DNA from: Salinilacustrithrix flava
Lineage (GTDB): Bacteria; Actinomycetota; Acidimicrobiia; Acidimicrobiales; Salinilacustritrichaceae
Direction: 5' to 3'
Assembly (NCBI GenBank): GCA_024128875.1
Contig: JAMYFF010000009.1
Span: 124,001 to 188,000 of the forward strand
DNA: 64,000 nucleotides
Shown here: in pieces, positions 16,969-25,756 of the stretch
How the letters are laid out: the number at the start of each line of letters is the position of its first letter
Position numbering within the stretch: the stretch's first letter is position 1
The notes under the pieces: generated by a model
The model's database searches: none
Told to the model about the DNA's origin: nothing
Seen by the model: the letters and a program-made list of their open reading frames with translations, nothing else
Position numbers and translations under genes: made by a program

Positions 16969-17187
16969 ATGACGAGCTACGAGGTGACCCTGCGGGACAA
17001 GACGGTCGAGCTCGTGGTCGGGGCCGACGCCTACCAGCAGGAGGGCCCGATGACGACGTTCTTCCACCTGGGCGACGGCCGCGACGTGGTCGACTGCTGG
17101 TCGACCCGGGTGGCCAGCGTCCGCACGGCGGACATCCTCATCGTGCGGCGGGCGGACGGGGCCTCGGTGCTGCGGGCGGTGGGCTGA
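16969..17187 (+). CDS. Small hypothetical protein, 72 residues
   Basis: Not recognised. The predicted protein is soluble, about half of it likely beta strand, with an acidic start (MTSYEVTLRDKTVELVVGAD) and one Cys in DVVDCWSTRV. It has no signal peptide, membrane segment or metal-binding Cys pair. The ATG with a TACGGT hexamer just upstream, normal codon use and its position between the AlkA gene and a convergent gene all support a real gene. It may be a short beta-barrel protein, but no function can be given. Confidence 0.65.
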   Translation: MTSYEVTLRDKTVELVVGADAYQQEGPMTTFFHLGDGRDVVDCWSTRVASVRTADILIVRRADGASVLRAVG

Positions 17188-17200
17188 TCCGGCTCCGGGG

Positions 17201-18751
17201 TCAGCCGGGCAGGAAGCGCACCAGCGTCGCACCCTCGAAGACCTCCGCGCCGCGGTCGGCGACCGCGATGCCCGACGTCGGGCGGGCGGCCTGGAGGCCG
17301 GACTGGACGCCCTCGCAGTAGCCCTCGTAGGTGCGGTAGTGGGTGTTGATGACCAGCCACACCGAACCGCCCTCGGCCCGCTCCAGGATCTCCTCGACCG
17401 CCAGCGCGGGGTCGGCCGCCTGGTTCCGCTCGGCGTAGTCGCGCCAGTCGATGCGGTCGGGCCGCTCGAGGGCGGGCAGGCCGACGGCCTCGATCCCGTC
17501 GGGCAGCGAGCGCAGCGTGGCCGGGCCGAGCTGGTCCGGGCAGATCGCGACCACGTCCTCGGGGCCGGCCTCCGCCGCGATCGCGTCCGCGATCTCCTCG
17601 CCCATGGTCCGGGGCTCGATGACGTTGGCGCCGAGGCCGACCGCGGCCAGGGCCACCATGCCCACGGCCACGGCGCGCCGGACCGTCGGGGCCGGCATGC
17701 GGGCCAGGCCCACGCCGGCAGCGATGAGGAGCATCGGCAGGAACGCCGCGGCGTAGCGGGGGGCGAAGACGGCGTCGCCGAGCTGGCCGGCCACCAGGCC
17801 GACCGACATCGCGGCGATCGCCACGACGACCTCGGGCCGGACGCCGGGGACGGTGCGCAGGTCGACGTGGAGCTCCCATCGCCCCCGGGCCACCACCGTG
17901 ACGCCGGCCGCCACGAGCACCAGCAGCGCGAACCCGAACAGCTCGGCCTCGGGGAACTTGGCCCCGCCGCCCAGCCCGCCGAGCAGGTCGACCAGTGCGC
18001 CGGTGGGCCGGCCGGCCGACGCCCACGGCGTGCCCGTGCTCGACAGCTGGTCGAGGAACACCGGGAGCCACGGCACGAACGCGAGCGATCCGACGGCCAT
18101 GGCCGATGCCACCCGCAGCGCACCGGCCCGAGCCTTGCCATCGCCGCGCCACCACCGCACGGCGAGCGCGCCGACCGCGGCGATGCCCAGGTGCAGCACC
18201 CAGTAGTGCGACAGCACCGCGCCACCGGTGACCACGGCGAGCGCCACCCACCGGAGCCGATCCCGCCGGACGAGCAGATCGTCGGCCAGCAGCCAGCCGG
18301 CGAACACGAGGGTGAGCACCAGCGCGTACATCCGGGCCTCGGTGGCGTAGCGCACCGCCCACGGGGTGACGGCGGTGAGGCCGAGCACGCACAGCCCGCC
18401 GATCGTCCCCGCTCGCCGGCGGCCCGCCTCCCAGGCGAGCGGCAGCGCGAGCAGCCCGGCGATGCCCGAGAGGGCACGGACGGCGAGGTCGCCCTCCCCG
18501 AACACCGACATCCAGCCGTGGAGCAGCCAGTAGTACAGGGGCGGGTGCCCGTCCTGGCGGAGGGCGTCGCCGATCTCGCCGAGCGGGAGCGACGCGATGT
18601 TCACGCTGAGCGCCTCGTCCAGCCACAGGGGCGAGGTCGTGACGAAGCGCAGGACGACGCCGAGCGCGACGAGCGCGGCCACGCCGAGCAGGTCGATGCT
18701 CGCCAGCCCGCCGTCGGCACGCCTGGCGGTGTTCCGTCGGGGACCGGCCAC
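17201..18751 (-). CDS. GT-C membrane glycosyltransferase (GT39-like)
   Basis: Polytopic membrane protein of 516 residues with about ten hydrophobic helices. It resembles the ArnT/PMT (GT39) superfamily, which uses polyprenyl-phosphate sugars as donors on the outer face of the membrane. The first extracellular loop has the characteristic acidic pair in LWLDEALSVNIASLPLGEIG and the segment GHPPLYYWLLHGWM. A soluble tail of about 130 residues ends the protein. It is the first gene of the envelope-glycan block but points away from the others. A TAGCGT hexamer on the minus strand (18763-18758) ends six bases before the GTG. Donor and acceptor are unknown; an LCP-bound or protein-linked glycan is possible. 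Confidence 0.82.
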   Translation of the reverse strand: MAGPRRNTARRADGGLASIDLLGVAALVALGVVLRFVTTSPLWLDEALSVNIASLPLGEIGDALRQDGHPPLYYWLLHGWMSVFGEGDLAVRALSGIAGLLALPLAWEAGRRRAGTIGGLCVLGLTAVTPWAVRYATEARMYALVLTLVFAGWLLADDLLVRRDRLRWVALAVVTGGAVLSHYWVLHLGIAAVGALAVRWWRGDGKARAGALRVASAMAVGSLAFVPWLPVFLDQLSSTGTPWASAGRPTGALVDLLGGLGGGAKFPEAELFGFALLVLVAAGVTVVARGRWELHVDLRTVPGVRPEVVVAIAAMSVGLVAGQLGDAVFAPRYAAAFLPMLLIAAGVGLARMPAPTVRRAVAVGMVALAAVGLGANVIEPRTMGEEIADAIAAEAGPEDVVAICPDQLGPATLRSLPDGIEAVGLPALERPDRIDWRDYAERNQAADPALAVEEILERAEGGSVWLVINTHYRTYEGYCEGVQSGLQAARPTSGIAVADRGAEVFEGATLVRFLPG

Positions 18752-18812
18752 CGGCGTACGCTAGCCAGCGCTGTCCCGCCCGCCGAACGACCGAGATCGC
18801 TGCCACCACGCT

Positions 18813-20345
18813 GTGCCCACTGACACCCCGAACACCGAGACCAACGCCACCGATCCAGGAGACGTCGTCGTCATCGGCGCCGGTCCCGCCGGCCTGACCG
18901 CCGCCTACGAGCTGGGCAAGCGCGGCGGCACGGCCACCGTGCTGGAAGCCGACGACGTCGTCGGCGGCATCAGCCGCACGGTGGTCGCGGACGGCTACCG
19001 CTTCGACATCGGCGGGCACCGCTTCTTCACCAAGGTGGCCGAGGTCGAGGCCCTGTGGCACGAGATCCTCCCCGACGAGGAGTTCATGCAGCGGCCCCGC
19101 AAGAGCCGCATCTACTACCAGGGCAAGTTCTACGACTACCCGATCAACGTCGTGAACGCGCTGAAGAACCTGGGCCCCGTCGAGGCCGTCCGCTGCGGGC
19201 TCTCCTTCCTCTGGGTCCGCGTCCGGCCGCCGAAGGACCTCACGACGCTCGAGGGCTACATCGTCTCCAACTACGGCCGGCGCCTGTACGAGCACTTCTT
19301 CGAGACCTACAGCACCAAGGTGTGGGGCGTGCCGCCCTCGGAGATGTCGGCCGACTGGGGGGCCCAGCGCATCAAGGGCATGTCGCTCTGGGACGCGGTG
19401 TGGGAGCCCATCCGCGGCCGCTTCTCCCGCCGCGACCGCTCCAAGCAGGTCACCAGCCTGATCGAGGAGTTCCAGTACCCCAAGTACGGGCCCGGGATGA
19501 TGTGGGAGCGCTGCCACGAGCTGGTCGAGGGCCAGGGATCCAAGGTCCAGTTCCGTTCGAAGGTCACCCGCGTCGAGCACCGCGACGGACGGGCCGTGTC
19601 GGTCACCGCCACCGACGAGTCCGGCGCCGAGACCACCCACGCCGCCGACCACGTGGTGTCCACCATGCCGTTCCCGGCGCTGCTCCGGGCGATGGACCCG
19701 CCGCCGCCGGCCGAGGTGCTCGCCGCCGCCGACGACCTCCACTTCCGCGACTTCCTCTCCGTCTCGCTCGTGGTCCCCGAGGCCAAGGTGGACTGGAGCG
19801 ACAACTGGATCTACATCCACGACCCCGAGGTCAAGACGATGCGGATCCAGAACTTCGGTTCCTGGTCGCCCTACCTGGTCAAGGACGGCCGCAACGTGCT
19901 CGGCCTCGAGTACACCGTCGACGAGGGCGACGAGTGGTGGAGCGCCACCGACGAGCACCTCATCGAGACCGGCACCAAGGAGCTCGTGCGCCTCGGGCTC
20001 ATCCAGAGCGACGACGTCGAGAACGGCTACGTCGTGCGCATGCCGAAGGCGTACCCCGTCTACGACGAGGACTACCAGCGCAACGTGGGCGTGCTGCGGC
20101 GCTGGCTCGAGGCCAACGTCTCGAACGTGCACCCCGTCGGCCGCAACGGCATGCACCGGTACAACAACCAGGACCACTCGATGATGACGGCCATGCTCAC
20201 CGTGGAGAACCTCTACGGCGCCAGCCACGACATCTGGGAGGTCAACGTGGAGGCCGAGTACCACGAGACCTCCGAGACCGACTCGTCGGCCTCGGGCTCC
20301 TCGGGCACCGGTCGGGACGCGCCGATCCTGCCGAAGCGCACATGA
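18813..20345 (+). CDS. NAD(P)/FAD-dependent oxidoreductase, UGM-like
   Basis: A 510-residue flavoprotein with an N-terminal FAD Rossmann fold (VVVIGAGPAGLTAAYELG, VLEADDVVGGISRTV) and the segment GYRFDIGGHRFFTK. That segment marks a group of protoporphyrinogen-oxidase-like and UDP-galactopyranose-mutase-like proteins often found in polysaccharide gene clusters. The C-terminal FAD region includes MHRYNNQDHSMMTAMLTVENLYG. The Ser/Gly-rich tail of about 30 residues is probably disordered. It is followed by the acyltransferase gene and the two GT-C genes on the same strand, so it is likely to act on a sugar nucleotide or lipid-linked sugar. A heme role is unsupported by context. GTG start without a clear Shine-Dalgarno site. 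Confidence 0.82.
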   Translation: MPTDTPNTETNATDPGDVVVIGAGPAGLTAAYELGKRGGTATVLEADDVVGGISRTVVADGYRFDIGGHRFFTKVAEVEALWHEILPDEEFMQRPRKSRIYYQGKFYDYPINVVNALKNLGPVEAVRCGLSFLWVRVRPPKDLTTLEGYIVSNYGRRLYEHFFETYSTKVWGVPPSEMSADWGAQRIKGMSLWDAVWEPIRGRFSRRDRSKQVTSLIEEFQYPKYGPGMMWERCHELVEGQGSKVQFRSKVTRVEHRDGRAVSVTATDESGAETTHAADHVVSTMPFPALLRAMDPPPPAEVLAAADDLHFRDFLSVSLVVPEAKVDWSDNWIYIHDPEVKTMRIQNFGSWSPYLVKDGRNVLGLEYTVDEGDEWWSATDEHLIETGTKELVRLGLIQSDDVENGYVVRMPKAYPVYDEDYQRNVGVLRRWLEANVSNVHPVGRNGMHRYNNQDHSMMTAMLTVENLYGASHDIWEVNVEAEYHETSETDSSASGSSGTGRDAPILPKRT

Positions 20346-20370
20346 CGGCCCAACGGGTCACCCCCGCCAC

Positions 20371-22410
20371 GTGACCGCGCCCGCTGCCCCGAGCAGGCAG
20401 CGGTCCACGGGGTTCGCCCACCGACCCGGCCTCGACGGCCTCCGCGGCCTCGCCGTGGCCGGCGTCCTCGCGTTCCACAGCGGGTTCGGGTGGGCAGCCG
20501 GCGGCTACCTCGGGGTGTCCGCCTTCTTCACGCTCTCCGGGTTCCTCATCACGACGCTGCTGCTCGGCGAGCACCGCGGCACCGGCCGGGTCGACCTGCG
20601 GGCGTTCTGGATCCGGCGGTTCCGGCGCCTGCTGCCCGCCGCGCTGCTCGGCGTGCTCGCGGCCACCGCCTACGTGCTGGCCTTCGCCGACCAGAGCGGC
20701 CTCGACCGCTTCCGGGGCGACGCCCTGGCCGCCATCGGCTACGTCGCCAACTGGCGCTTCGTGCTGTCCGAGCTCTCCTACGCCGAGCTGTTCACCGGCG
20801 ACTCGCCCCTGCAGCACTACTGGAGCCTGGCGATCGAGGAGCAGTTCTACCTCGTCCTGCCGCTGCTGGCCGTCCTGCTCCTGCGCCGGCGGGCCGGGTG
20901 GGTCGGCCTGGGCGTGCTGGCCGCGGTGGGCATCGTCGTCTCCGTCGTGGTGACCCTCGTCGTGGGCGGCGGCGACCGGGCGTACTACGGCACCGACACC
21001 CGCATGGCCGAGCTGCTCATCGGCGTGCTCCTGGCCGTCTGGCACCACCGCCGTGACCTGGGCACCGCGCTGCCCGACGGGGTGCGCAGCGCGGCCGGCG
21101 CCGCCGCCCTCGCGACCATGCTCGGGCTCTGGGTCGTGACGGAGCAGTCCAGCGGCGCCCTGCACCCGTGGCTGCTGCTCGGCCACGCAGTGCTGACCTC
21201 CGCCATCATCGTGGCGGTGCTGGCGCCGACGCCGGTGGCCCGGGCGCTCTCCCTGCCACCGCTCACCGGGCTCGGCCGCATCTCCTACGGCGTGTACGTG
21301 TACCACTGGCCGATCTTCCTGTGGCTGTCCCCGACGCGGACCGGGCTCGACGGCGGTGGGTTCGACGACGTCCTGCTCGCCGGGCTGCGCATCCTGGTCA
21401 CGCTCGCCGTCGCCATCCCCAGCCACCGCTTCGTCGAGCAGCCCATCCGCCACCACGGGCTCCCCCTGCGCGGTCGGGGACGGCCGGCAGCCACCGTCGC
21501 CGCCGTCGCCGCCGTCGTCGCCCTGGCGATCGTGCCGCCCGCTCTCCTGGACCGCGAGGACCCCATCGACTTCGCGGCGGCCGAAGCGCTCCAGGACGAC
21601 CTGCTCGCGGGCGATGCGATCCCCCGCACCAGCACCACCACCACGACGTCCTCGCCCCTCGGCGGCCCCACGACCGAGCAGCCGCCGACGACGGCGCCGG
21701 GACCTGCACCGCGGGTCGCGCTCTTCGGCGACTCCACCGCCCTGCTGTTCATCCCCGGGCTCATCGACTGGGCGATCGAGACCGAGCGGATGGACTTCAA
21801 CGGCGCGGGCACGGTCAGCGGCTGCGGGCTCGGACGGGGCGGCGAGCGCAACTTCCTGGAGAGGGGCCCCGAGCCCGTGCCCGAGGGCTGCGACTTCACG
21901 ACCGCGTGGCGCGAGGCCCTCACCACCGCGGACCCCGAGATCGCCGTGGTCGAGATCGGCCTGTGGGACCTCACCGAACGGCGGATCGAGGGCGACGACG
22001 AGTGGCGCACCATCGGCGACCCCGTCTACGACGACTACCTGCGCAGCGAGGTCCGCGCCGCCACGGACCACCTCCTGGAGACGGCGGAGACGGTCGTCTG
22101 GGTCCTCCAGCCGCCCCCGGTGCGCAGCACCCGGGAGCCCGACGACCCGACCTTCGACCGCCTCGAGCAGTGGAACGAGATGCTCGTCGACGAGCTCGGC
22201 GACCACCCCGACGTCGGCTTCGTGGACCTGGCCGACTGGCTGGCGAGCACGCCGGACGGGACGGACTCGCTCCGCCTCCGCCCCGACGGCACGCACTTCA
22301 CCACCGAGACCTCGGTCGAGGTCGCCCAGTGGCTCGGGCCGGCGATCCTCGAGGCAGCCCGCACGACCGACGTCGTCGACGCCGACGACGAGCTGGCCGC
22401 CCGACCATGA
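20371..22410 (+). CDS. OafA-type acyltransferase with SGNH domain
   Basis: A 679-residue membrane acyltransferase. The N-terminal Acyl_transf_3 domain (about residues 10-370, ten or more helices) has the family pattern PGLDGLRGLAVAGVLAFHSG with its catalytic His, then FTLSGFLITTLLL and RRFRRLLPAALL. A Thr/Pro-rich linker (about residues 415-440) leads to an extracytoplasmic SGNH domain. That domain has the Ser in VALFGDSTALLF (about residue 452) and the Asp/His pair in RPDGTHFTTE near the end. Such proteins O-acetylate envelope polysaccharides: the membrane part passes the acyl group across and the SGNH part transfers it. The last bases overlap the next gene (ATGA). Confidence 0.9.
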   Translation: MTAPAAPSRQRSTGFAHRPGLDGLRGLAVAGVLAFHSGFGWAAGGYLGVSAFFTLSGFLITTLLLGEHRGTGRVDLRAFWIRRFRRLLPAALLGVLAATAYVLAFADQSGLDRFRGDALAAIGYVANWRFVLSELSYAELFTGDSPLQHYWSLAIEEQFYLVLPLLAVLLLRRRAGWVGLGVLAAVGIVVSVVVTLVVGGGDRAYYGTDTRMAELLIGVLLAVWHHRRDLGTALPDGVRSAAGAAALATMLGLWVVTEQSSGALHPWLLLGHAVLTSAIIVAVLAPTPVARALSLPPLTGLGRISYGVYVYHWPIFLWLSPTRTGLDGGGFDDVLLAGLRILVTLAVAIPSHRFVEQPIRHHGLPLRGRGRPAATVAAVAAVVALAIVPPALLDREDPIDFAAAEALQDDLLAGDAIPRTSTTTTTSSPLGGPTTEQPPTTAPGPAPRVALFGDSTALLFIPGLIDWAIETERMDFNGAGTVSGCGLGRGGERNFLERGPEPVPEGCDFTTAWREALTTADPEIAVVEIGLWDLTERRIEGDDEWRTIGDPVYDDYLRSEVRAATDHLLETAETVVWVLQPPPVRSTREPDDPTFDRLEQWNEMLVDELGDHPDVGFVDLADWLASTPDGTDSLRLRPDGTHFTTETSVEVAQWLGPAILEAARTTDVVDADDELAARP

Positions 22411-23735
22411 GCCCAGCAGTGAGCCCAGCGACCACGGCCACGGGCTGGCACCCCGACACCCGACGCCGGGCCGGCTTCCTCGGCATCTTCCTCGTCGCCC
22501 TCGGCGCCCGCGTCACCTACGCCCTGGCCGCCGCGCCCAACATCCTCCCCATCAGCGACGCCGGCGGCTACCGGCTGCTCGGCCAGCACCTCGCCGAGGG
22601 CCTGGGCTACATCCGCCCCTACGACATGGCCCGAGCCGACATCATGCGGCCCACCGCCGAGTTCCCGCCCGGCTTCCCCGGCCTGCTCGGGGTGTTCCAC
22701 GCAATCGGGCTCCGATCGGTGCCCGCCCAGCGCCTCGGGCTCGCCGTCCTCGGCGCGCTGGCCGTCGTCGGCATCGTCATGCTCGCCCGGCGCTGGCTGC
22801 CCGAGCGCGGCGCGCTCCTCCTCGGGCTCGTCGCCGCCGTGCACCCGGCCCTGTTCGCACCGGAGTCCGCCCTGCTGGCCGAGTCGCTCTTCCTCTGGCT
22901 CGTCGTGCTCGTGCTCCTCGCCGTCGTGCGCTTCCGGGAGTCCCCGACCCCCGAGCGAGCGGCGCTCGTCGGCCTGCTCGGCGGCGCCGCGACCCTGGTC
23001 CGGTCCGAGGGCCTGGTGCTCGCGGTCGTCCTGGTGCTCCCCCTCCTGGTGACCGCCCCACCCCGGCGCATCCGCGTCGGCGCCGGCGTGGCCGTGCTCG
23101 TCGCCGCCCTGCTGCTGCCCGGTGCCTGGGCGGTGCGGAACCTGACCACCTTCGACGAGCCCGTGCTCGTCTCCAACAACCTCGGCTCGGTGCTGTCCGG
23201 CGCCAACTGCGACCGCACCTACGACAGCGACCTCATCGGGTTCTGGTTCATCAGCGAGGACTGCTTCGACGGCTTCCGCCAGGAGGCGCTCGAGGCCGCC
23301 GACGAGTCCGTGGTCGCCGGCGAGCTGCGCGACGACGGCCTGTCCTACATGCGGGACCACCTCGACGAGCTGCCCAAGGTGGCGACGGTCCGGGTGCTGC
23401 GCACCTTCCAGATGTACGAGCCCGAGCAGCAGGGCCGCCTCGCCACCTTCGAGGGCCGGCGCCTGCTCACCGAGCGGATCACCGGGTGGATCCTGTGGGG
23501 CACCCTGCCGCTCGCCCTCGCCGGCGCGGTGCACCTCGGCCGGCACCGGCGATGGGTCGACCTGTGGCTGCTGGTCTCCCCCGTCGCCGTCGTGGTCGCC
23601 GTCGCCGCGGCGACCTACGGGAACCCCCGGTTCCGCATCGCCGCCGAAGTCCCCCTGCTCATCCTCGCCGCCATCGGCGTGCACGCCGGGGTCGTGGCCC
23701 TCCGTCACCGACACAGGACCGTGCCGGGGGAATGA
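22407..23735 (+). CDS. GT-C membrane glycosyltransferase (GT39-like)
   Basis: A 442-residue polytopic protein with roughly ten hydrophobic helices, similar in plan to ArnT/PMT-type glycosyltransferases. The first outer loop has an acidic residue in ISDAGGYRLLGQHLAEGLGY and the segment RPTAEFPPGFPGLLGVF, the usual position of the catalytic Asp in this superfamily. Its ATG lies inside the stop of the acyltransferase gene (ATGA), and its own stop overlaps the next ATG in the same way, so three genes are translationally coupled. The likely role is transfer of a sugar from a polyprenyl-phosphate donor to a glycan on the cell surface. The exact sugar is unknown. Confidence 0.8.
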   Translation: MSPAVSPATTATGWHPDTRRRAGFLGIFLVALGARVTYALAAAPNILPISDAGGYRLLGQHLAEGLGYIRPYDMARADIMRPTAEFPPGFPGLLGVFHAIGLRSVPAQRLGLAVLGALAVVGIVMLARRWLPERGALLLGLVAAVHPALFAPESALLAESLFLWLVVLVLLAVVRFRESPTPERAALVGLLGGAATLVRSEGLVLAVVLVLPLLVTAPPRRIRVGAGVAVLVAALLLPGAWAVRNLTTFDEPVLVSNNLGSVLSGANCDRTYDSDLIGFWFISEDCFDGFRQEALEAADESVVAGELRDDGLSYMRDHLDELPKVATVRVLRTFQMYEPEQQGRLATFEGRRLLTERITGWILWGTLPLALAGAVHLGRHRRWVDLWLLVSPVAVVVAVAAATYGNPRFRIAAEVPLLILAAIGVHAGVVALRHRHRTVPGE

Positions 23736-25756
23736 CCACGCCCGCCCCGGTCCGGGACGACGGCGAGCGGGCGGCACGACGGGCCTACCGGATCGGCGCG
23801 CTCGTCGGGCTCTTCGCCTTCCTGCTCGTGCTCACCGGCGGCGAGCGCAGCCTGCTGCCGTGGGTCCCGGCCGGGGACTTCTACGACGCCCAGGCCGAGT
23901 CGCTCCTCGACGGGCGCCTCCAGATCGACCGGGACGTGCTCGGCATCGAGGCGTTCGAGCACGACGGGGGCACCTACATGTACCAACCACCCTGGCCGGC
24001 GGTGCTGCGGCTCCCGGTGGTTGCCGTCACCGACCGCTTCGAGGGGCGCCTCGGCGCCCTGTCGATGCTGCTCGCCCACGTCGTGCTGCTCATCGCGGCC
24101 GAGCGGGTGCTCATGGAGGCCCGGCGGGCCCGGCCGGGGTCACCACCGGACGGGCGCCTCGGTCGCCTCCTGTGCGGGCTGTTCGGGCTCGTCCTCGCCG
24201 GCGGCTCCACCGCCACGTTCCTCGCCAGCCGGCCGTGGGTGTACCACGAGTCGTCCATGTGGGGCATGGCGTGGACGGTCGTCACCTTCGCCGGCCTGCT
24301 CGCGCTGCGACGCCGCCCGTCGTGGGCCGCGCTCGCCGCCACCGCGGTCGGGTGCAGCGGCGCCGTGCTGTCGCGGGCGTCGGTGGGCGCGGGGGCCTGC
24401 GTCGCCGTCGGGATCCTCGCCCTCGCCGCGCTCGCCGCGCCGGGACGGCGCGTGCTCGACCGGCTGCGCGGCCCGGCCGGCGCCCTCCCCCTGCTGGCCG
24501 TCGCCGCCGTGCCTGCGGTGGCCTACGCCGTGCTCAACGTCTTGAAGTTCGGCAACCCGACCTCCATCCCGTTCGACGCGCAGGGGTACACCCAGGTGAG
24601 CGCAGCGCGCCGGGAGATGCTCGCCGAGGCGGGAGGCAGCCTGTTCGGCCTGCGGTTCGCGCCGACCACCCTCCTGCACTACCTGCGCCCGACCGGTGTC
24701 CGCATCCTCGACCAGCTGCCCTTCGTGGACTTCCCTCCCGCGGGCGGTCCCGTGGTCGGCGACGTCACCTTCGACCTCGTCGACCACACGACCAGCATCA
24801 CCGTCACCCTCGCCGCGCTCGTCGTGGCCGCGGCGATCGGCACCTGGACGCTGCTGCGGCGCCGGCCCGCCGACCCGGTGGCCTGGGTGGCCGTGGCCGT
24901 CGGTGGCCTGGCGGGGTGCGCCACCATCGTGCCCTTCGGGTACGTGGCCCAGCGCTACCACGCCGACGTCGTGCCCTTCCTGGTGCCCATGGCGGCGCTG
25001 GGCGTCCACGCGGTGCGCGGCACCGCCGGTCTCGGTAGGCGCCGGGCGCTCGGTGCCGCCGCGGTCGGGCTCGCGCTCACCACCGTCTGGGTGCAGGTGG
25101 GCGTCGCCACCGTCTACCAGCGGCTCCGGGCACCGAACCCGGCGCCGGGGCTGGTGGCCGGGCTGCTCGACGCCCGTCTCGCCCTCGGCGCCGATCCCGA
25201 CGTCACCGTGGCCGACACGCTCCCCGACTCGGCCGACCGCGACGCCGTGGTCGTGGTCGGCGACTGCCGCGGGGTGTACGTGTGGAGCGCGGCCCCACCG
25301 TCGGACGTCTACCCGCCGGGGTGGGTCACCGCCGAGCGCACGCGCGCTGGCGGTCACGTCGTGCTCGACGTCGACCTGTCCGACCTCGAACCCGGCCGTC
25401 GCCACGCGCTGCTCGCCTGGACCGACGCCCCGGTCGTCGCCTGGGTGATGCCCCGCGACGGCGAGGTGGTCGCGGGCGTCACCGCCGGCGACCTCGACTA
25501 CCCCGGTCGCCCGGTGGACCTGGGCGACGGCGTCGTGCGCCTCGACGTCCACCTCGACCCGGCCGTCGGCGAGGGCGGCGTGCGCTGGCGCGGCCGCCTG
25601 CTCACGAACGGGTTCATCCCCCGACTCGATGGCCCCGCGACGCTGCTGGTGGGCGATGGCCCGCCGGGTGCTGACTATGCGCCCTCGGCGACGAGCGAGG
25701 TCGCCTCGTCCGACGGGGCGCTCTGCGATCGGCTGCTCGCGTCGGACGACGGCTGA
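23732..25756 (+). CDS. Large GT-C type membrane protein
   Basis: A 674-residue polytopic membrane protein with about eleven helices in the first 460 residues and a soluble beta-rich C-terminal domain of about 200 residues. The first outer loop reads PAGDFYDAQAESLLDGRLQI, with acidic residues at the position of the GT-C catalytic site. GGTYMYQPPWPAVLRLPVVAV follows, as in GT39-like proteins. The C-terminal part contains repeated short strands and may bind carbohydrate. It is coupled to the previous gene (ATGA overlap). The final 82 bases overlap the convergent GT2-methyltransferase gene. Function beyond membrane glycosyl transfer is not readable. Confidence 0.78.
   Translation: MTTPAPVRDDGERAARRAYRIGALVGLFAFLLVLTGGERSLLPWVPAGDFYDAQAESLLDGRLQIDRDVLGIEAFEHDGGTYMYQPPWPAVLRLPVVAVTDRFEGRLGALSMLLAHVVLLIAAERVLMEARRARPGSPPDGRLGRLLCGLFGLVLAGGSTATFLASRPWVYHESSMWGMAWTVVTFAGLLALRRRPSWAALAATAVGCSGAVLSRASVGAGACVAVGILALAALAAPGRRVLDRLRGPAGALPLLAVAAVPAVAYAVLNVLKFGNPTSIPFDAQGYTQVSAARREMLAEAGGSLFGLRFAPTTLLHYLRPTGVRILDQLPFVDFPPAGGPVVGDVTFDLVDHTTSITVTLAALVVAAAIGTWTLLRRRPADPVAWVAVAVGGLAGCATIVPFGYVAQRYHADVVPFLVPMAALGVHAVRGTAGLGRRRALGAAAVGLALTTVWVQVGVATVYQRLRAPNPAPGLVAGLLDARLALGADPDVTVADTLPDSADRDAVVVVGDCRGVYVWSAAPPSDVYPPGWVTAERTRAGGHVVLDVDLSDLEPGRRHALLAWTDAPVVAWVMPRDGEVVAGVTAGDLDYPGRPVDLGDGVVRLDVHLDPAVGEGGVRWRGRLLTNGFIPRLDGPATLLVGDGPPGADYAPSATSEVASSDGALCDRLLASDDG

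Noticed and set aside
12307..17187. A very long open frame of over 1600 codons on the plus strand
   Set aside because: It runs in the wrong frame across the cyclophilin, enoyl-CoA hydratase, acyl-CoA synthetase, GNAT and AlkA genes, is dominated by Arg, Pro and Gly, and has no domain pattern. It is a product of high GC content.
17031..20264. A 1077-codon open frame on the minus strand
   Set aside because: It overlaps the recognised GT-C and UGM-like genes in other frames and is composed of low-complexity Gly/Arg/Val/Asp sequence typical of antisense GC-rich DNA.
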